64,000 nt of DNA from Carettochelys insculpta (Eukaryota > Chordata > Testudines > Carettochelyidae). The notes beneath the pieces were generated by a model. The model was given only the letters and a program-made list of their open reading frames with translations, was not told the origin of the DNA and did no database searches. The stretch covers positions 5,166,001 through 5,230,000 of the forward strand of contig NC_134167.1 of the NCBI RefSeq assembly GCF_033958435.1. Reading direction: 5' to 3'. This document shows, piece after piece, positions 23,413-33,759 of this stretch. Position 1 is the first letter of the stretch. Every line of letters begins with the position of its first letter. Made by a program: the position numbers and the translations under genes.

Positions 23413-23718
23413 CTTTAGAGCAGTGGCTCTTAACCTTGGATGCGTGATGTCCTTTGTGAGGGTGCCAGACATGCCAGATTTTTTTTAGAAGGTAAATCAT
23501 TGAACACACAACTTAAGCACAGGCACGTAAGTACAACTACTTAGGTTCATCAGACTTATTTATTAACATTATACATTTTACATATAGTTAATATGCATTT
23601 AAAAGTGTATAGGCCATCCCATCTCCATTTTTGATTTTTGATAAGGGGTGCAAGAACATATTTTGAGAAGCAAAGGGGTAAAGGCCGCAATAAAGATTAA
23701 GAAAAAACTGCTTTAGAG
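23413..23718. mobile_element. hAT (Charlie-like) non-autonomous element with perfect 8-bp target duplication
   Basis: The octamer CTTTAGAG stands at 23413-23420 and at 23711-23718. Between them, a 290-bp element starts CAGTGGCTCTTAACCTTGG and ends AAGATTAAGAAAAAACTG. CAGTGGNTCTTAACC is the well-known Charlie-type hAT start, and an 8-bp duplication is the hAT hallmark. The inside is AT-rich and noncoding. It is a different family from the short hAT copies at 771 or 58898. Confidence 0.9.
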
Positions 23719-23741
23719 CTACAGGTTTCCGGTTTAGGAAC

Positions 23742-23914
23742 TACAGTAGAGTCTCATGATTCGCAAACTTAATGTTCGCAAATTCAATTATTCGCAAGCA
23801 CCAGCAGCTGCTGCTTCTACCAGGGGCCCTGGGCACCTCCATATTCATGAAAAAAATCAACATTCATGAGGGTACTGAACACGGAACCCTCATGAATATT
23901 GAGACCCTACTGTG
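23742..23914. mobile_element. Short pogo/Tigger-type element
   Basis: Starts CAGTAGAGTCTCATGATTCG at 23744 after a TA, and ends TATTGAGACCCTACTG at 23912. The outermost inverted repeat is CAGTAGNGTCTCA. The right-hand TA has become TG. The inside carries paired phrases (TTCGCAAA; ATTCATGA) and codes for nothing. It lies only about 25 bp downstream of the hAT element ending at 23718. Confidence 0.75.
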
Positions 23915-24189
23915 TTAATGGATATATCCCAGATGACCTCAGTGGAGGATACTAAATAAAGCTACTAATATCTCTGAGCAAAATGAGCTTCAGCCGGGTG
24001 CCCATGGAGACTCAGGAAAAGGAGGAAAGATGGAGTAGGTAGTAAATTTTCAGAATTGCCCAAAAAAGCATATCCACTAAGTAAATCCAATAGAGTGGGC
24101 TGTCTGTCTACATATAATGTATTCCTTATTAATAATGTAGCCATGATAGAGGTTTTTATTGATCTTCAATATATAAATCTAACCTCCCT

Positions 24190-24420
24190 ATGAATAAAAA
24201 ATGTAATAAGATTTTTTGAGATAGGCTAAATAATAGCACACAAGCCCCAAATGACAGGGATAAATTGCAGCGCTATTGAAATTGCTAATGGATGGCAGTT
24301 CATGCCATTTGCTCACGATCTTGCTAGTGACAGTCAATAATAGGAGAATAATGCCAGATTGCAACTTCAGTGACTCCCTTTCAGTGCATTACAATGGCTC
24401 TGAAGGATAGATCTTTGAAG
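24190..24420. other. Repeat-free stretch, possible conserved noncoding DNA
   Basis: AT-rich but not simple sequence, with phrases such as GACAGGGATAAATTGCAGCG and GCTCACGATCTTGCTAGTGA. No repeat was recognised. This is a candidate only. Confidence 0.25.
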
Positions 24421-24599
24421 TGGTCCCTGCCATGCATCCTCGTAACACCAAAAGAATCCCAAACAGTATAATTTGAAAGTTGATGCTAGAGGCATTACCA
24501 AAAGAGGTTGAAAGCACTGTATTTTGGGAGACAACCCAGAAATTAATATTGATTTGGCTCAAATTTTGCCTGTCTTGGCTAAAAGATTCATTAACTATC

Positions 24600-24768
24600 T
24601 TTCTAGAGCCATAACAGAGGTAGCCATGTTAGTCTGTACTTCAGCAAAACAAAACTGCAGAAATGCAGCACTTTAAAGACTAACAAAATGATGACCAAGC
24701 TCATCACTGAATAAATCAGTTAGTCTTTAAAGTGCTGCATTTCTGTTGTTTTGTTTTCTAGAACCATA
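24600..24768. mobile_element. Penelope-tail hairpin insertion with 14-bp target duplication
   Basis: TTTCTAGAGCCATA at 24600-24613 and TTTCTAGAACCATA at 24755-24768 match at 13 of 14 bases and bound an insertion of about 141 bp. Inside, GCAGCACTTTAAAGACTAAC (24665-24684) is answered in inverted orientation by GTTAGTCTTTAAAGTGCTGC (about 24719-24738), with A- and T-rich outer ends also pairing. The repeated block is the 3' tail of the Penelope-like element at 14587-14668. The left end also carries AGGTAGCCATGTTAGTCTGT. The result is a two-armed hairpin of element ends with almost no middle. Confidence 0.85.
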
Positions 24769-25974
24769 TCTATTTATTGAGACACACAGATATCACCTAC
24801 CACATGAGTATTACCATACATATTATCACTTCTGGTCACCATACATCCCCCTCATCCTTGGTGGTACCCAGAGTGTCCAGAGCCCACATCCCTCCCTTCC
24901 AACTTGCCTAAGGCTCTGATAGGAAGTTTGGGGCAGTGGGGATGGGTGGGTTGAGAGCGTGCACACGCAAGCTTTGGGCTGGGTGGCAGGTGCGCCAGAG
25001 GAGAGACTCTGCCCCAAACTTTGAGGGAGCAGGTCCCTGGCTCAGAAATATTCCCATGGGACCATACAGCTCACAGCCTCTCTTCTCAGTTGTTTCTTGG
25101 ACTTTGCTTGGTGTTGTACAGCCAGTGTCTGTGGCTGTTTAATATAAATCATCATGAAGACCAGAGTGTCCTGTAAGCACTTTAAATGTAGTTACTTCAC
25201 TTCTTTCATAACCATTAGTCTCAAGTTTGGACTCGATTTCCTGGAATCTCTCCACCCCCCCGGTTCATAGTTCTACCCATCTTAAGTTTTCTCCTCAACA
25301 AACTTTCAAAATCCAGTTCTTTGGAGGACTCTTGATACCAATCTCATCTTTAAAGCATTTGTTGCTTCTTTATTTACCATTTCATGCACTGGAATCAACG
25401 CTTATTGTGTGTTCATCTATCATCACCACCTCCTTAGTTGAGAACAATATTTCATTAAGTCATTCTAGCTTTGATGCTCCTTTTCTAATTGCTATGAAAC
25501 CTGATAAAGAGAGGACATCACATGTAGGTTGGGCATACATCCCTTATCCAGATCAATGCCAACAGTTTTATAACCACCTCAGCTTTTCTAACGGCCACAG
25601 AATTAAATCACCAAATTGATATCCTAATTTCAAATTCAGGGGTAAAAAAGACCTTTCCCACTCTATGCATGATGTCACTTCTAGAGGTGCCAATATGCAT
25701 GTGGCAATGCTGACCCATTTGCCATGTATAAATTCACAAATCTTTGTCATATTTGATGATCCTTTTTTCCCTTTGTTTTGTCATGTAATTCCAAAAGCAC
25801 AACTAGAGACAAGCATCCAGCTGAAGTTTGATTTTCCGTGAATAATATTTTAGTTTCTTGCAGACATTCCATTTCACCCAAATCTCTTACTCACCTTTTG
25901 ACCCTATGAAAATGTGGGAGTCAGTGGCACCCACATTTATTGTGTTTCCTTAACAATGTTTCCTCCTTTCCCAT
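24769..25974. other. Unassigned noncoding DNA
   Basis: No gene was recognised. The 130-codon plus frame at 25227-25619 has no identifiable domain and biased hydrophobic composition. I looked here for a continuation of the antisense LINE at 27063-29060, split by the Penelope insertion, and found no convincing RT or RNase H motif. Confidence 0.4.
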
Positions 25975-27062
25975 CCCCTAGAACTCTTCTTCTACTTACG
26001 CTACTTCAATGACATCATCATATGGACACATGGTAAGGAGACCCTTAAGAATTCCACAGGGATTTCAACAATTTACACCTGACTATCTACCTCAGCCTTT
26101 ATCATTCCACACCAGAGATCTATTTCGTGGACACTACAGCAGAAATTAACCATGGTCAAATAAATACTCTAACAGAAACCCCCCAACTGCTATTCTTACC
26201 TACATACCTCCCACCTCCACCACGCAATCCAGTGTCTATAGCCAAGCCCTAAGATACAACCTTATCTGTTCCAACCCCACCAAGACAAAAAAACTACAAG
26301 ACCTTGATCAAGTATTGGTAAAACAATTACCCACCAGGCAAGTAAAGAACTAGACTGAGCGGGCCAGACAAGTACCCAGAAGCCAGCTACTTCATGATTG
26401 CCCCAAGGTGGTAAACAGAAGACCACTTGTCCTCACATATGGCCGTCATCTTAATCCCCTCCAGTGCATCACTGGTAACCTACAACAGAACAATCCCGTA
26501 CTCACAAGCCTTGGTGACTCATGTCTCCTCTCCTACAGACAGCCATTCAACCTCAAGAAGCAGCCACACACCATACCACAGAAACACTAACCCTGGAACT
26601 TATCCCTGAAACAATCCCCATTGCCAGCTCTGTCCAGAGGTACCATCACTGGATCTAGCCACATCAGCCACAGCATCAGGGGCTCATACACCTGCACATC
26701 TCATGTGATATGCGCCATCATGTGCCAGCAATGCCCTTCTGCCATGGACATTAGACAAACTGGACAGTCTCAGTGCCAACACATGATTGGACATAAATCC
26801 AAACACAGGAATTAAAATACAAATAAAACAATAGGGGAATACTAACCTCCTGGACATTCAAGAAAGAATTTGAAAGTAGCCACTCTTTTTCAGAAGTATT
26901 TTACCACAAGACTACAGAGGGAGACAACTAAATTGGAATTCATTTGCAAGTCTGACACGTTTAACCTCTGGCTTAACAGAGAACTCAATTATCTTACGCA
27001 TTGTAAGGGCAGTTTCTCCACCTTTGATATACACAGGAATGGCCCACACCACACTTAACTCC
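25975..27062 (+). pseudogene. Second Penelope-like retroelement remnant, RT motif C to GIY-YIG region
   Basis: This extends further 5' than the copy at 13575. Near 25990-26030 the frame reads YLRYFNDIIIWTHGKE, the RT catalytic motif C of Penelope-like elements with the first Asp replaced by Asn. The frame then shows broken homologues of the same blocks: SQALRYN near 26236-26258 and LSYRQPF near 26530. Next come a Cys-rich stretch (CQLCPEV, about 26615) and CAIMCQQCPSAMDIRQT (about 26705-26760), where the expected YIG triad has become IRQ. A C-terminal block follows, ICKSDTFNLWLNRELN (about 26943-26990). Many stops and frameshifts are present. The 3' tail is absent. It ends against antisense LINE sequence near 27060. 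Confidence 0.8.
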
Positions 27063-29060
27063 CCCACCGAGAGCCACAGCTATTTTATGTCTATGTTTGG
27101 CCCATATAGAATAGTTGTCTGCAAAAAGAATAATATCTACTCCTGCCTGTGTACTCACTAGGAGATCATTAATCATAATATTAAACAGGGCTGGGCTGAT
27201 AACCCTCCCTGGTGGAGTGCATTAGTAAGATAAATATTCTAGGAAGCAGCCACAGTTCTGACTTGTACAATTCTATCACTTAAGTCTCTTATCCACCAGA
27301 ATGTTCTTCCCATTCCAGAGGTGGCTAGTTTATTCAGCAAGCCTTCCCTGCAGAGCAGGTCAGACACTCTCTCAGTGTCCATAAACCGAGCAATCAAACT
27401 CTGTTCCTCTTGGGGTTTGTTTTGTATTTTGGTTTTTAACCTTTCAATATGTTCAATTGTGCATCTGCCTTTCCTGAAACCACATGGTGCACCAACTATA
27501 ATTTCATTTTTCCAAGTGTGCTACTAATCTCTCATTTATTATTCTTTCCATGACTCTGCCTACACATGGTGTGAGGGCAATGAGTATGTGTGCAGTGGGT
27601 CTTGTGAGCAATTTGCCAGGTTTTCCCCAACATTCTGCTGGTAATACTGCTTCTCCCCATATATTATACAGTTCCAATGAAACTCAGTCTTCTTTTGGTA
27701 GGTATGTAAGCACTGCATTACATGTACTATCTTTACTTAGGGCTGTATTTTTACTTTTGTCTATTTTTTTTTTAAGCTTCTACATGCTGAATTTTTCATT
27801 CAGTACAGCATCTTTATATTCTACCCAGCCATATGAGAGCCTCAGCCAACATTCATTTTTGTTCATAAAACTCTTTACTTTGATTTGTATCACTACCAAC
27901 TTTCTGGAACTCTTTTGCTAAAATGCCAGCTTTTCCTAAGTTGAAACTTTCAACTTTATAACTTGCTATAAGACTAGGGACAGTATAAATTTGATTTTAT
28001 CCCATTCATTCTTTTAACTAAACTAGTTTAGGTCTCTGAAACCCTGACATTTTTGTTCATGTTTCAACAATATTTTTGCCAACTCTTGTTTAAAAATTCT
28101 TTGCGACAACTTTTTTCATTTTTTGTAGTTCATTGAGCCCTTGCTACTCATTGTAGTGTCTCTTGTTTGTGTGCCTTATTCCTTTCTTTAATTGCTGCTT
28201 TACAAGCTTCATTCCAACAGGGAACTAGATTTTTGAGTTTGTGGAAGTTCAATGTCTTACATATAGGTAGATTGGTTGCCATTACAACTCCCTTCACTAC
28301 ACTATCATGAAAGTCCTCTAGTTTATCACTCATACAATTGGTACTTAGATACTCAGCACATTTACTCTTTAAGAGTCCCCTGTTTGCTTTTCTAAGTCTC
28401 AAGATAGGAATTCCATCAGTGCTTTCAACATTACCTAGACCTTGATATGTAATTAGCATAAACAAAGTGATCACTTCCAATTCCATCTACTTTATAGATT
28501 TCTCAGCTGCATTTACTTACTATATTGCTTGTGGCAACTCACCCATCTAAACATGAAAAGGTTCCATCCTCCAAATTAAACTTGGTAGGTGTTCCAAAAC
28601 TGAACACTAGAAGGCATGTCATTATAATCTGTTATTCCTGCTTCCCCATAATTCATTATGACTATTGAAGTCTCCACAAATATGTGAGCCTGTGACACCT
28701 TTAAATAGCTCTTTCAATTCTAAAATTGTCTTTTTTTGTAAAAAAAACACATAGGCAGTAAGTATTACAGTTGTGTAAACTTACTATTACGATTCCTCTG
28801 CAAAACAGCAGTGTATTAGAACTTAAGTTCTGTGCATACTGTATATAGCAACATAACTAGACCTTTTATATAGAACATAGACAGACCCTCTCACTCCTCT
28901 TATGTCTGACTATATCATATACTGTAAGTTTAAGTTTTTCCACTAATCCTATTCTTATTCACAGGTTTATTTTCCATTTAAAATTTTTTTTTTTTTAAAT
29001 CCTGATCCTGTATTAAACTATGTCTGTGCCAGAAAAAGATAGAACCAATTTTGTTCAAAT
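27063..29060 (-). pseudogene. I/Jockey-group LINE remnant: endonuclease and reverse transcriptase, antisense
   Basis: Read on the minus strand from right to left. Near 28640-28690 GDFNSHNELWGS is the Asp/Asn motif of an apurinic-type endonuclease. Near 28465-28490 GIGSDHF is its C-terminal Ser-Asp-His motif. A linker KLKNLVPCWNEACKAAIKER follows (about 28160-28230). RT motifs come next: MERIINERL, APCGFRKGRCTIEHIERL (about 27440-27500), FWWIRDLSDRIVQVRT and then MINDLL (about 27150-27175). The catalytic box reads FADN in place of FADD (about 27110-27125). The EN motif form and linker fit the I/Jockey/Vingi side of LINE diversity rather than CR1; the exact clade is not resolved. Frameshifts and stops are many. 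The 3' end is lost at the Penelope junction. Confidence 0.8.
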
Positions 29061-29648
29061 TGTATTATCACCTTCATTTACAATGGTGTGAACGCATGTT
29101 ACCGAGAGACTGCCCAAAAGCAAATGGTTTTCTTCCCTATCTGTAAATAGATTTGTCTTTGCTTGCAAACGATCTCTCTTCATCTATTCTCCCACATAGT
29201 CTTTCCTGCTCCAAACTTCACGCCTTTGTTCCAGCAGCTCTTTTCTCCTTTTCTACATTCCTCTGTGAATATCTTTTGCTTAATTATCTCTAACTCTCCA
29301 GCTCATTCTGCTGCCACACCCCCTTTGTATGCTGTGCTTCTCTGCACCACTGTTGTATTATAGCTCTGTTCCTTCCACACAGTTCTCAGATGAGTGTTCT
29401 CCACATTTAACAAACCTTGCTTTCCCTTTGCAGACAGCTGCTGCATGTTCAACCTTCTCAAAGATACGCAGTTTAACTCAGAAGAGTTGATCACCTGTAT
29501 TAATCCTATTGTTCCTTTAAATGTTATTTGGACAGCTGTCTGGTTTGTGTTCTCCCCACTTCATCTGCTAAATAACTGTTTAACAACCGGCACTTGATTT
29601 TTCACCCATATCCTCATTTGCCAACTCAGCTTCCGGCCTTTCACTTTC
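29061..29648. other. Unassigned noncoding DNA
   Basis: No gene or clear repeat was recognised. It may include the undetected 5' part of the antisense LINE to its left, but no endonuclease N-terminal motif is readable. Confidence 0.35.
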
Positions 29649-29650
29649 AG

Positions 29651-29856
29651 GGCAGGTCTACGTTAAGCCTGAAAGCTGATCTTAGATATGCAATTCCAGA
29701 AACAACGCACTGAAGATCAATTTATCAGGAATGCCAGGGTTGATTGTTGAGTCCTGACAGTTTGATTTAGTGTAGCCCCACTAGGTGCACTAAATCAAAC
29801 CCTAGAAGAAGATCAACCTTGAACTGGTCGATCTTCCGGTAAGTATAGATGTAACC
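29651..29856. mobile_element. Palindromic non-autonomous DNA element
   Basis: Outer inverted ends CAGGTCTACGTTAAGCC and, in reverse complement from the right, GGTTACATCTATACTTACCG enclose paired inner phrases (GATTTAGTG and CACTAAATC at 29762-29805; GATCAAC near both arms). It is about 206 bp, noncoding, and of the same broad type as 53973-54263 and 62717-63009. Confidence 0.65.
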
Positions 29857-30259
29857 TCAGTCTGTTCTTCCAGCTCTCTTCAGACAACCACCAGGCCAAA
29901 GTCATCCCAAAAGTTCCGAGCCCCAGCTCTCAGACTACACAGCCAGCCTGTCCCAGCCCTTTTCTGCTGTCAACTTCCTTGTTTTATAAAAACTCAGCCT
30001 GCCCCGTTCAGCTGAGCTGCATCAGTTTTACCTTGTCAGTCAAGCCTGACACCTCCCCATGTGCATATTATAAGGTTAAATTGATCCATTCTAGCCACCT
30101 TCATCCCTTCAGAGATGATGTGGCATAAACATCCCATCACATTGCCCTATGATTTGTCCTGGACAACTTAAAGGTTCAGGGTACTTCAGCATCCAACCAA
30201 AGCCAAAGATCACAAAGGGCCAGGAAAAGTGCCCTGACCACAGTATGCAGAGGAGGAGA
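29857..30259. other. Unassigned noncoding DNA
   Basis: No gene was recognised. The sequence is moderately C-rich (CTCAGACTACACAGCCAGCC) with no identifiable repeat ends. Confidence 0.35.
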
Positions 30260-30540
30260 CTTTTACCATTAGAGATTCAAATCAATATTAAGACAATTAA
30301 ATCAGAGAATGCTAGACTGAGGCTCATTAGATGTCTGACTGAATTACAGAGTCACCGGAGATGTGAACGTATTAATGGTAATATTGCCAGCTCTGTGTTG
30401 CATAATTGTCTATTGGCGTAGTCTAATCACAATCCTTGACCAATCTGGGCTGCCAGTTGCATATCGAAATTTGAACTTTGTTTTTGATGACACATGGCAC
30501 GATATATGGCTTTCACTCACCAGGAAGTGGAAACATTAGC
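30260..30540. other. Repeat-free stretch, possible conserved noncoding DNA
   Basis: Balanced composition and no repeat signature, with phrases such as AATCAATATTAAGACAATTA, GTATTAATGGTAATATTGCC and GCATAATTGTCTATTGGCG. It resembles conserved enhancer sequence by composition only. Confidence 0.3.
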
Positions 30541-30565
30541 AAACACATTTAGACGAGCTGGAGGT

Positions 30566-30590
30566 GGTGGGGTGGGGTGGGGTGGGGTGA
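30566..30590. repeat. GGGGT short tandem repeat
   Basis: About five consecutive GGGGT units (30566-30590), G-rich on the plus strand, with further G runs to 30598. Confidence 0.85.
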
Positions 30591-30598
30591 AGGTGGGG

Positions 30599-31534
30599 AT
30601 GAGAATGAGATATCTGAGGTTCACACTGGCCCCTTGGACATAGCTAATGGATGATCGAGGAACACATATAGGAAGTAACAGTCTATCCAAAGCTCTTCAT
30701 TATGAGGGGCTGTGGATAGAAAAGGTTAAATGGCTATTTCTTAAAGCAATTTTAGTGGGCAGGGATGGAGAGAGCAATAGGGGATATTTATCATACCCCA
30801 TCCACATCATTTAAAAAAAAATCACCTGTAGAGTAATATTGCAATTATGAAGCAAATCCCCCCCGTTTCTGGATCCATTAATGAGGCTTTCAAGTCACCC
30901 ATCTTGGGTTGTGATGTCTCCCTCTTGCATGGGCCAGCCAGAGGTGCACTTCACCCATCATTGGGAGATTCAGGAACACCCCAGGTGCTAGCAAATCAGC
31001 AGCTAGCACTTTTGGCTCTGAACTAATAGGGCCACCATGCAGTCCAGGGCAAAGCCTTTGCTGGGTGGGATGTCAAACTGAACTCCTGGCCACCTGTTCT
31101 CATTAAAGATCTTGTAGTAACATTGACAAAGGTTATTGGTACCTACCAATATATGTCTCATGCTACTGCCTCAGGATCCCAACTGAGATAGGGGTCCTAT
31201 TAACTGTGTGTTGTACTTAGATTCAGGGTTTGTCTCCACTAGGCCAGGGATTGATGCTGCAGCACTCAAACTACCAGCTGTCAATTTATCACGTGTGCTT
31301 AGGTGGGAGAAATCAATTGCTGAGAACACCCATACTCCACTAGTGGGAAGAGGAGCCAGGTTTGACAGGACAGCCACTCCCACTGACCTCACCACATGCA
31401 AGATGCCACAGCACGTACTTATTTACATGGCTGAAGGCACGTAGATATCAAAAATGGGGATTAGTGCAGACTAGGGCTATGACACAGTCTTGAAGTGCTC
31501 ACAGGCTAGCCACACGAAGGGAGAAAGGTCTGAA
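30599..31534. other. Unassigned noncoding DNA
   Basis: No gene was recognised. Bases 31220-31400 read open on both strands (78 and 76 codons) and contain the phrase GGTTTGTCTCCACTAGG, similar to palindromic-element termini. A degraded element is possible but was not delimited. Confidence 0.35.
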
Positions 31535-31650
31535 CCCCCACTTTACAGAAGGGGAACTGAAACACAGAAACATTAAAATGCCAGATATTCTAGACAAAAA
31601 ACTTTCCTAAGATCATCCAGAAAGTCTGTGGGCAGAAGAAAACTGAACCA
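31535..31650 (-). mobile_element. MIR-type SINE remnant
   Basis: CTTTACAGAAGGGGAACTGA, then AACACAGAAACATTAAAATG and CCTAAGATCATCCAGAAAG, follow the antisense MIR core. Confidence 0.65.
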
Positions 31651-33447
31651 AATCTTCGGAATTCTGCCCAAATTCTAATGTGGAATATTTTCTCCCCTTC
31701 CTCCATTTCCCTTGCTGCTTTCAATGTGGACACGGGGGTCACTTCCTGTCTTAACCTAAAGTGTAGCGTGGATAAGAGGTGTTAAACAGCTGTTGTGTTC
31801 CATCCCAGGAGGCTCTGGCTGCATTTCTGTGGTGGGTGAAGAGATCTCTGCACATACAGCCAGTAAAAGACTTTGGGATCCTTCAGGAGGAAAGTGGGTA
31901 TACAGACATGAAGTATTATGGTCAATACATATGGGTCTCCTAAGTGCCAGTCTATTGTGTGCATAATTGCCAAGCAATCTGCAGGAACATGCTCTCTGTA
32001 GCTACAGGGTGTTTTATTTGCTGAACACCCCTCTGGGTGTTGATACTGTTCCAAGAGCACAGCAGCTGCTTCTTCAACGTGCAACGTTACCAACTTCCGA
32101 TGCCAAATGCTAAAAACCATGAGCTAAAAACCTGGGATCGATGTGGTTCCTCTGCAGACCCACTTCTGAAGGCCCGTGCTTACTGTTGCTATAGCAATGC
32201 AGGTGAAAAACCCGAGATGCCCAGGTAGTGGAAAACAGAAAGGGGTCATGGCAGAAGACAGAGAGATGGAAAGAGAATCTTAGCAAAACTTTGAGCTACT
32301 GGAGGAAATAATTGGTTTAGGCTCGTGTTAGCACCGAATGCTAACACAGCATGAGGTGGAGAGGGAAGCAAGCAGAGCAGGCAGCAACAAAGAGGAGTGC
32401 AGCAGACATGAAGTGCTCACATTTTTGTGCCTCAGGAGACTGTTTGCTACTTGACAACCTCCCCCTCTCATCAACATGGATTTGACTGATGAATAGTAAA
32501 AGGTTTGACTGATGAATAGTAAAAAGTTTTTTGCTGGCTCAAGATCTGTAGTTCCCTTGCTCTCAAGGGCAAGCTCTGCTGCTTGCTGTCCACTGACCTC
32601 CCTCAACTACACCTTGCTTTGGGGCTCCATCATGACTCGATGGAGCTTATGTTCCCATAGGCATTTGAACCTGCCAGAGCTGCGGTAAAGGGCATGCTTC
32701 CCAGGTCCAGGCTGTCCTTTGCTGAAGAGGTATAGTGCATCAGGGAAAGACCATGGAGTGAGAAGAAACATGGCGAATGGGATTCTTGCATAGGAAGGAA
32801 ACAAATGCTGCAATTTAAAGTGATCAATTTCCTCAACAGCACCCTTCAGTCAGGACGTAGGAGGCCTCTTCTCCATTCCTTTGCTGGGGTGAGGGTCTAT
32901 GAGAAAGCTAGATGTTTGTTATCACTTAGAAAAGGCTCATCTCTGTCCACCTCTGACACAGCCCAGTTCTCTTTCCCCACCCTATGCAAGGAACTCAAGG
33001 GATTTCATCCAGGGCAAGGTGGGAGTTCCAGCTGCAAATGCAGGGTCTATTGGTAAAGTTTCACCCATTTCATTGTAGTATTTGAACATCTCCCATCACT
33101 TGCCACGAAGTCCTTACATGTTTTTCACTGGGGATAGTGCTTTGGCATCATCTCCAGAAGGGTGGTGGAAAGAGGAGTGAATGCTCATGTGCCCCCAAGA
33201 CTTTCCTGCCATAACATCCAACCAAAAGTCCATTGAAGAGTCACATGTTGCAACTCCATAGCCCAACTAGTGCATCTTTCTGAAAGGGGTTTCCCTAAAT
33301 CATATTGATAGCTGAATTCTGCAGAGCAGATAGGTTTTTGGAGAGCATAGGCAGTTGTGGTATTCCTGGTCAGGGGGGCTGAAATCTTATTTCAATAATC
33401 GAACAATACTTCACCTCAGCCATGAAGACCAAAAATTGATTCTCTGA
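31651..33447. other. Unassigned noncoding DNA with a small tandem duplication
   Basis: No gene was recognised. The 112-codon minus frame at 31782-32120 and others show no domain. The tandem duplication at 32481-32526 is listed separately. Confidence 0.4.
32481..32526. repeat. 23-bp tandem duplication
   Basis: Two adjacent copies of a 23-bp unit beginning TTTGACTGATGAATAGTAAA, at 32481-32503 and 32504-32526. They differ at one base near the end. The low divergence suggests a recent local duplication. Confidence 0.9.
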
Positions 33448-33759
33448 CAATGTTCCCTCGAATCTTTTCCACCCAATGTGCAATGGAACCTACAAGGAAA
33501 ATGCAGAGAGGAAGGCCTTGAGCAACGTGGAGAAGACCTACTGAGACTGAAGGACAACAGCTAGGTTGCTCCTGGAGTGCGAGTGAAGTGGAGGAGACTT
33601 GTAGGATGACCTATGCTCTGCTTAGAGTACAAGGGTTTAAGTCAAGTCACTAGTAGAAACAAAAAACTGGAACAAAACAAGAACTAGCTATGGTTACTCT
33701 GCAAATCATTGATTCCCTCCTGACTGGCTGAACATGTGCACAGCTTACAGAGAACACTG
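33448..33759 (+). mobile_element. Longer variant of the short hAT-type element, copy D
   Basis: Starts CAATGTTCCCTCGAATCTTT and ends CACAGCTTACAGAGAACACTG, clearly the family termini. At 312 bp the middle is about 110 bp longer than in other copies and mostly unlike them. Only the first 30 and last 40 bases match well. It could be a sister subfamily sharing ends, or a copy with replaced interior. Flanking octamers do not match. Confidence 0.65.

Noticed and set aside
25200..25974. Possible continuation of the antisense LINE, split by the Penelope copy
   Set aside because: Minus-strand reading gave no RT thumb or RNase H motif that I could defend.
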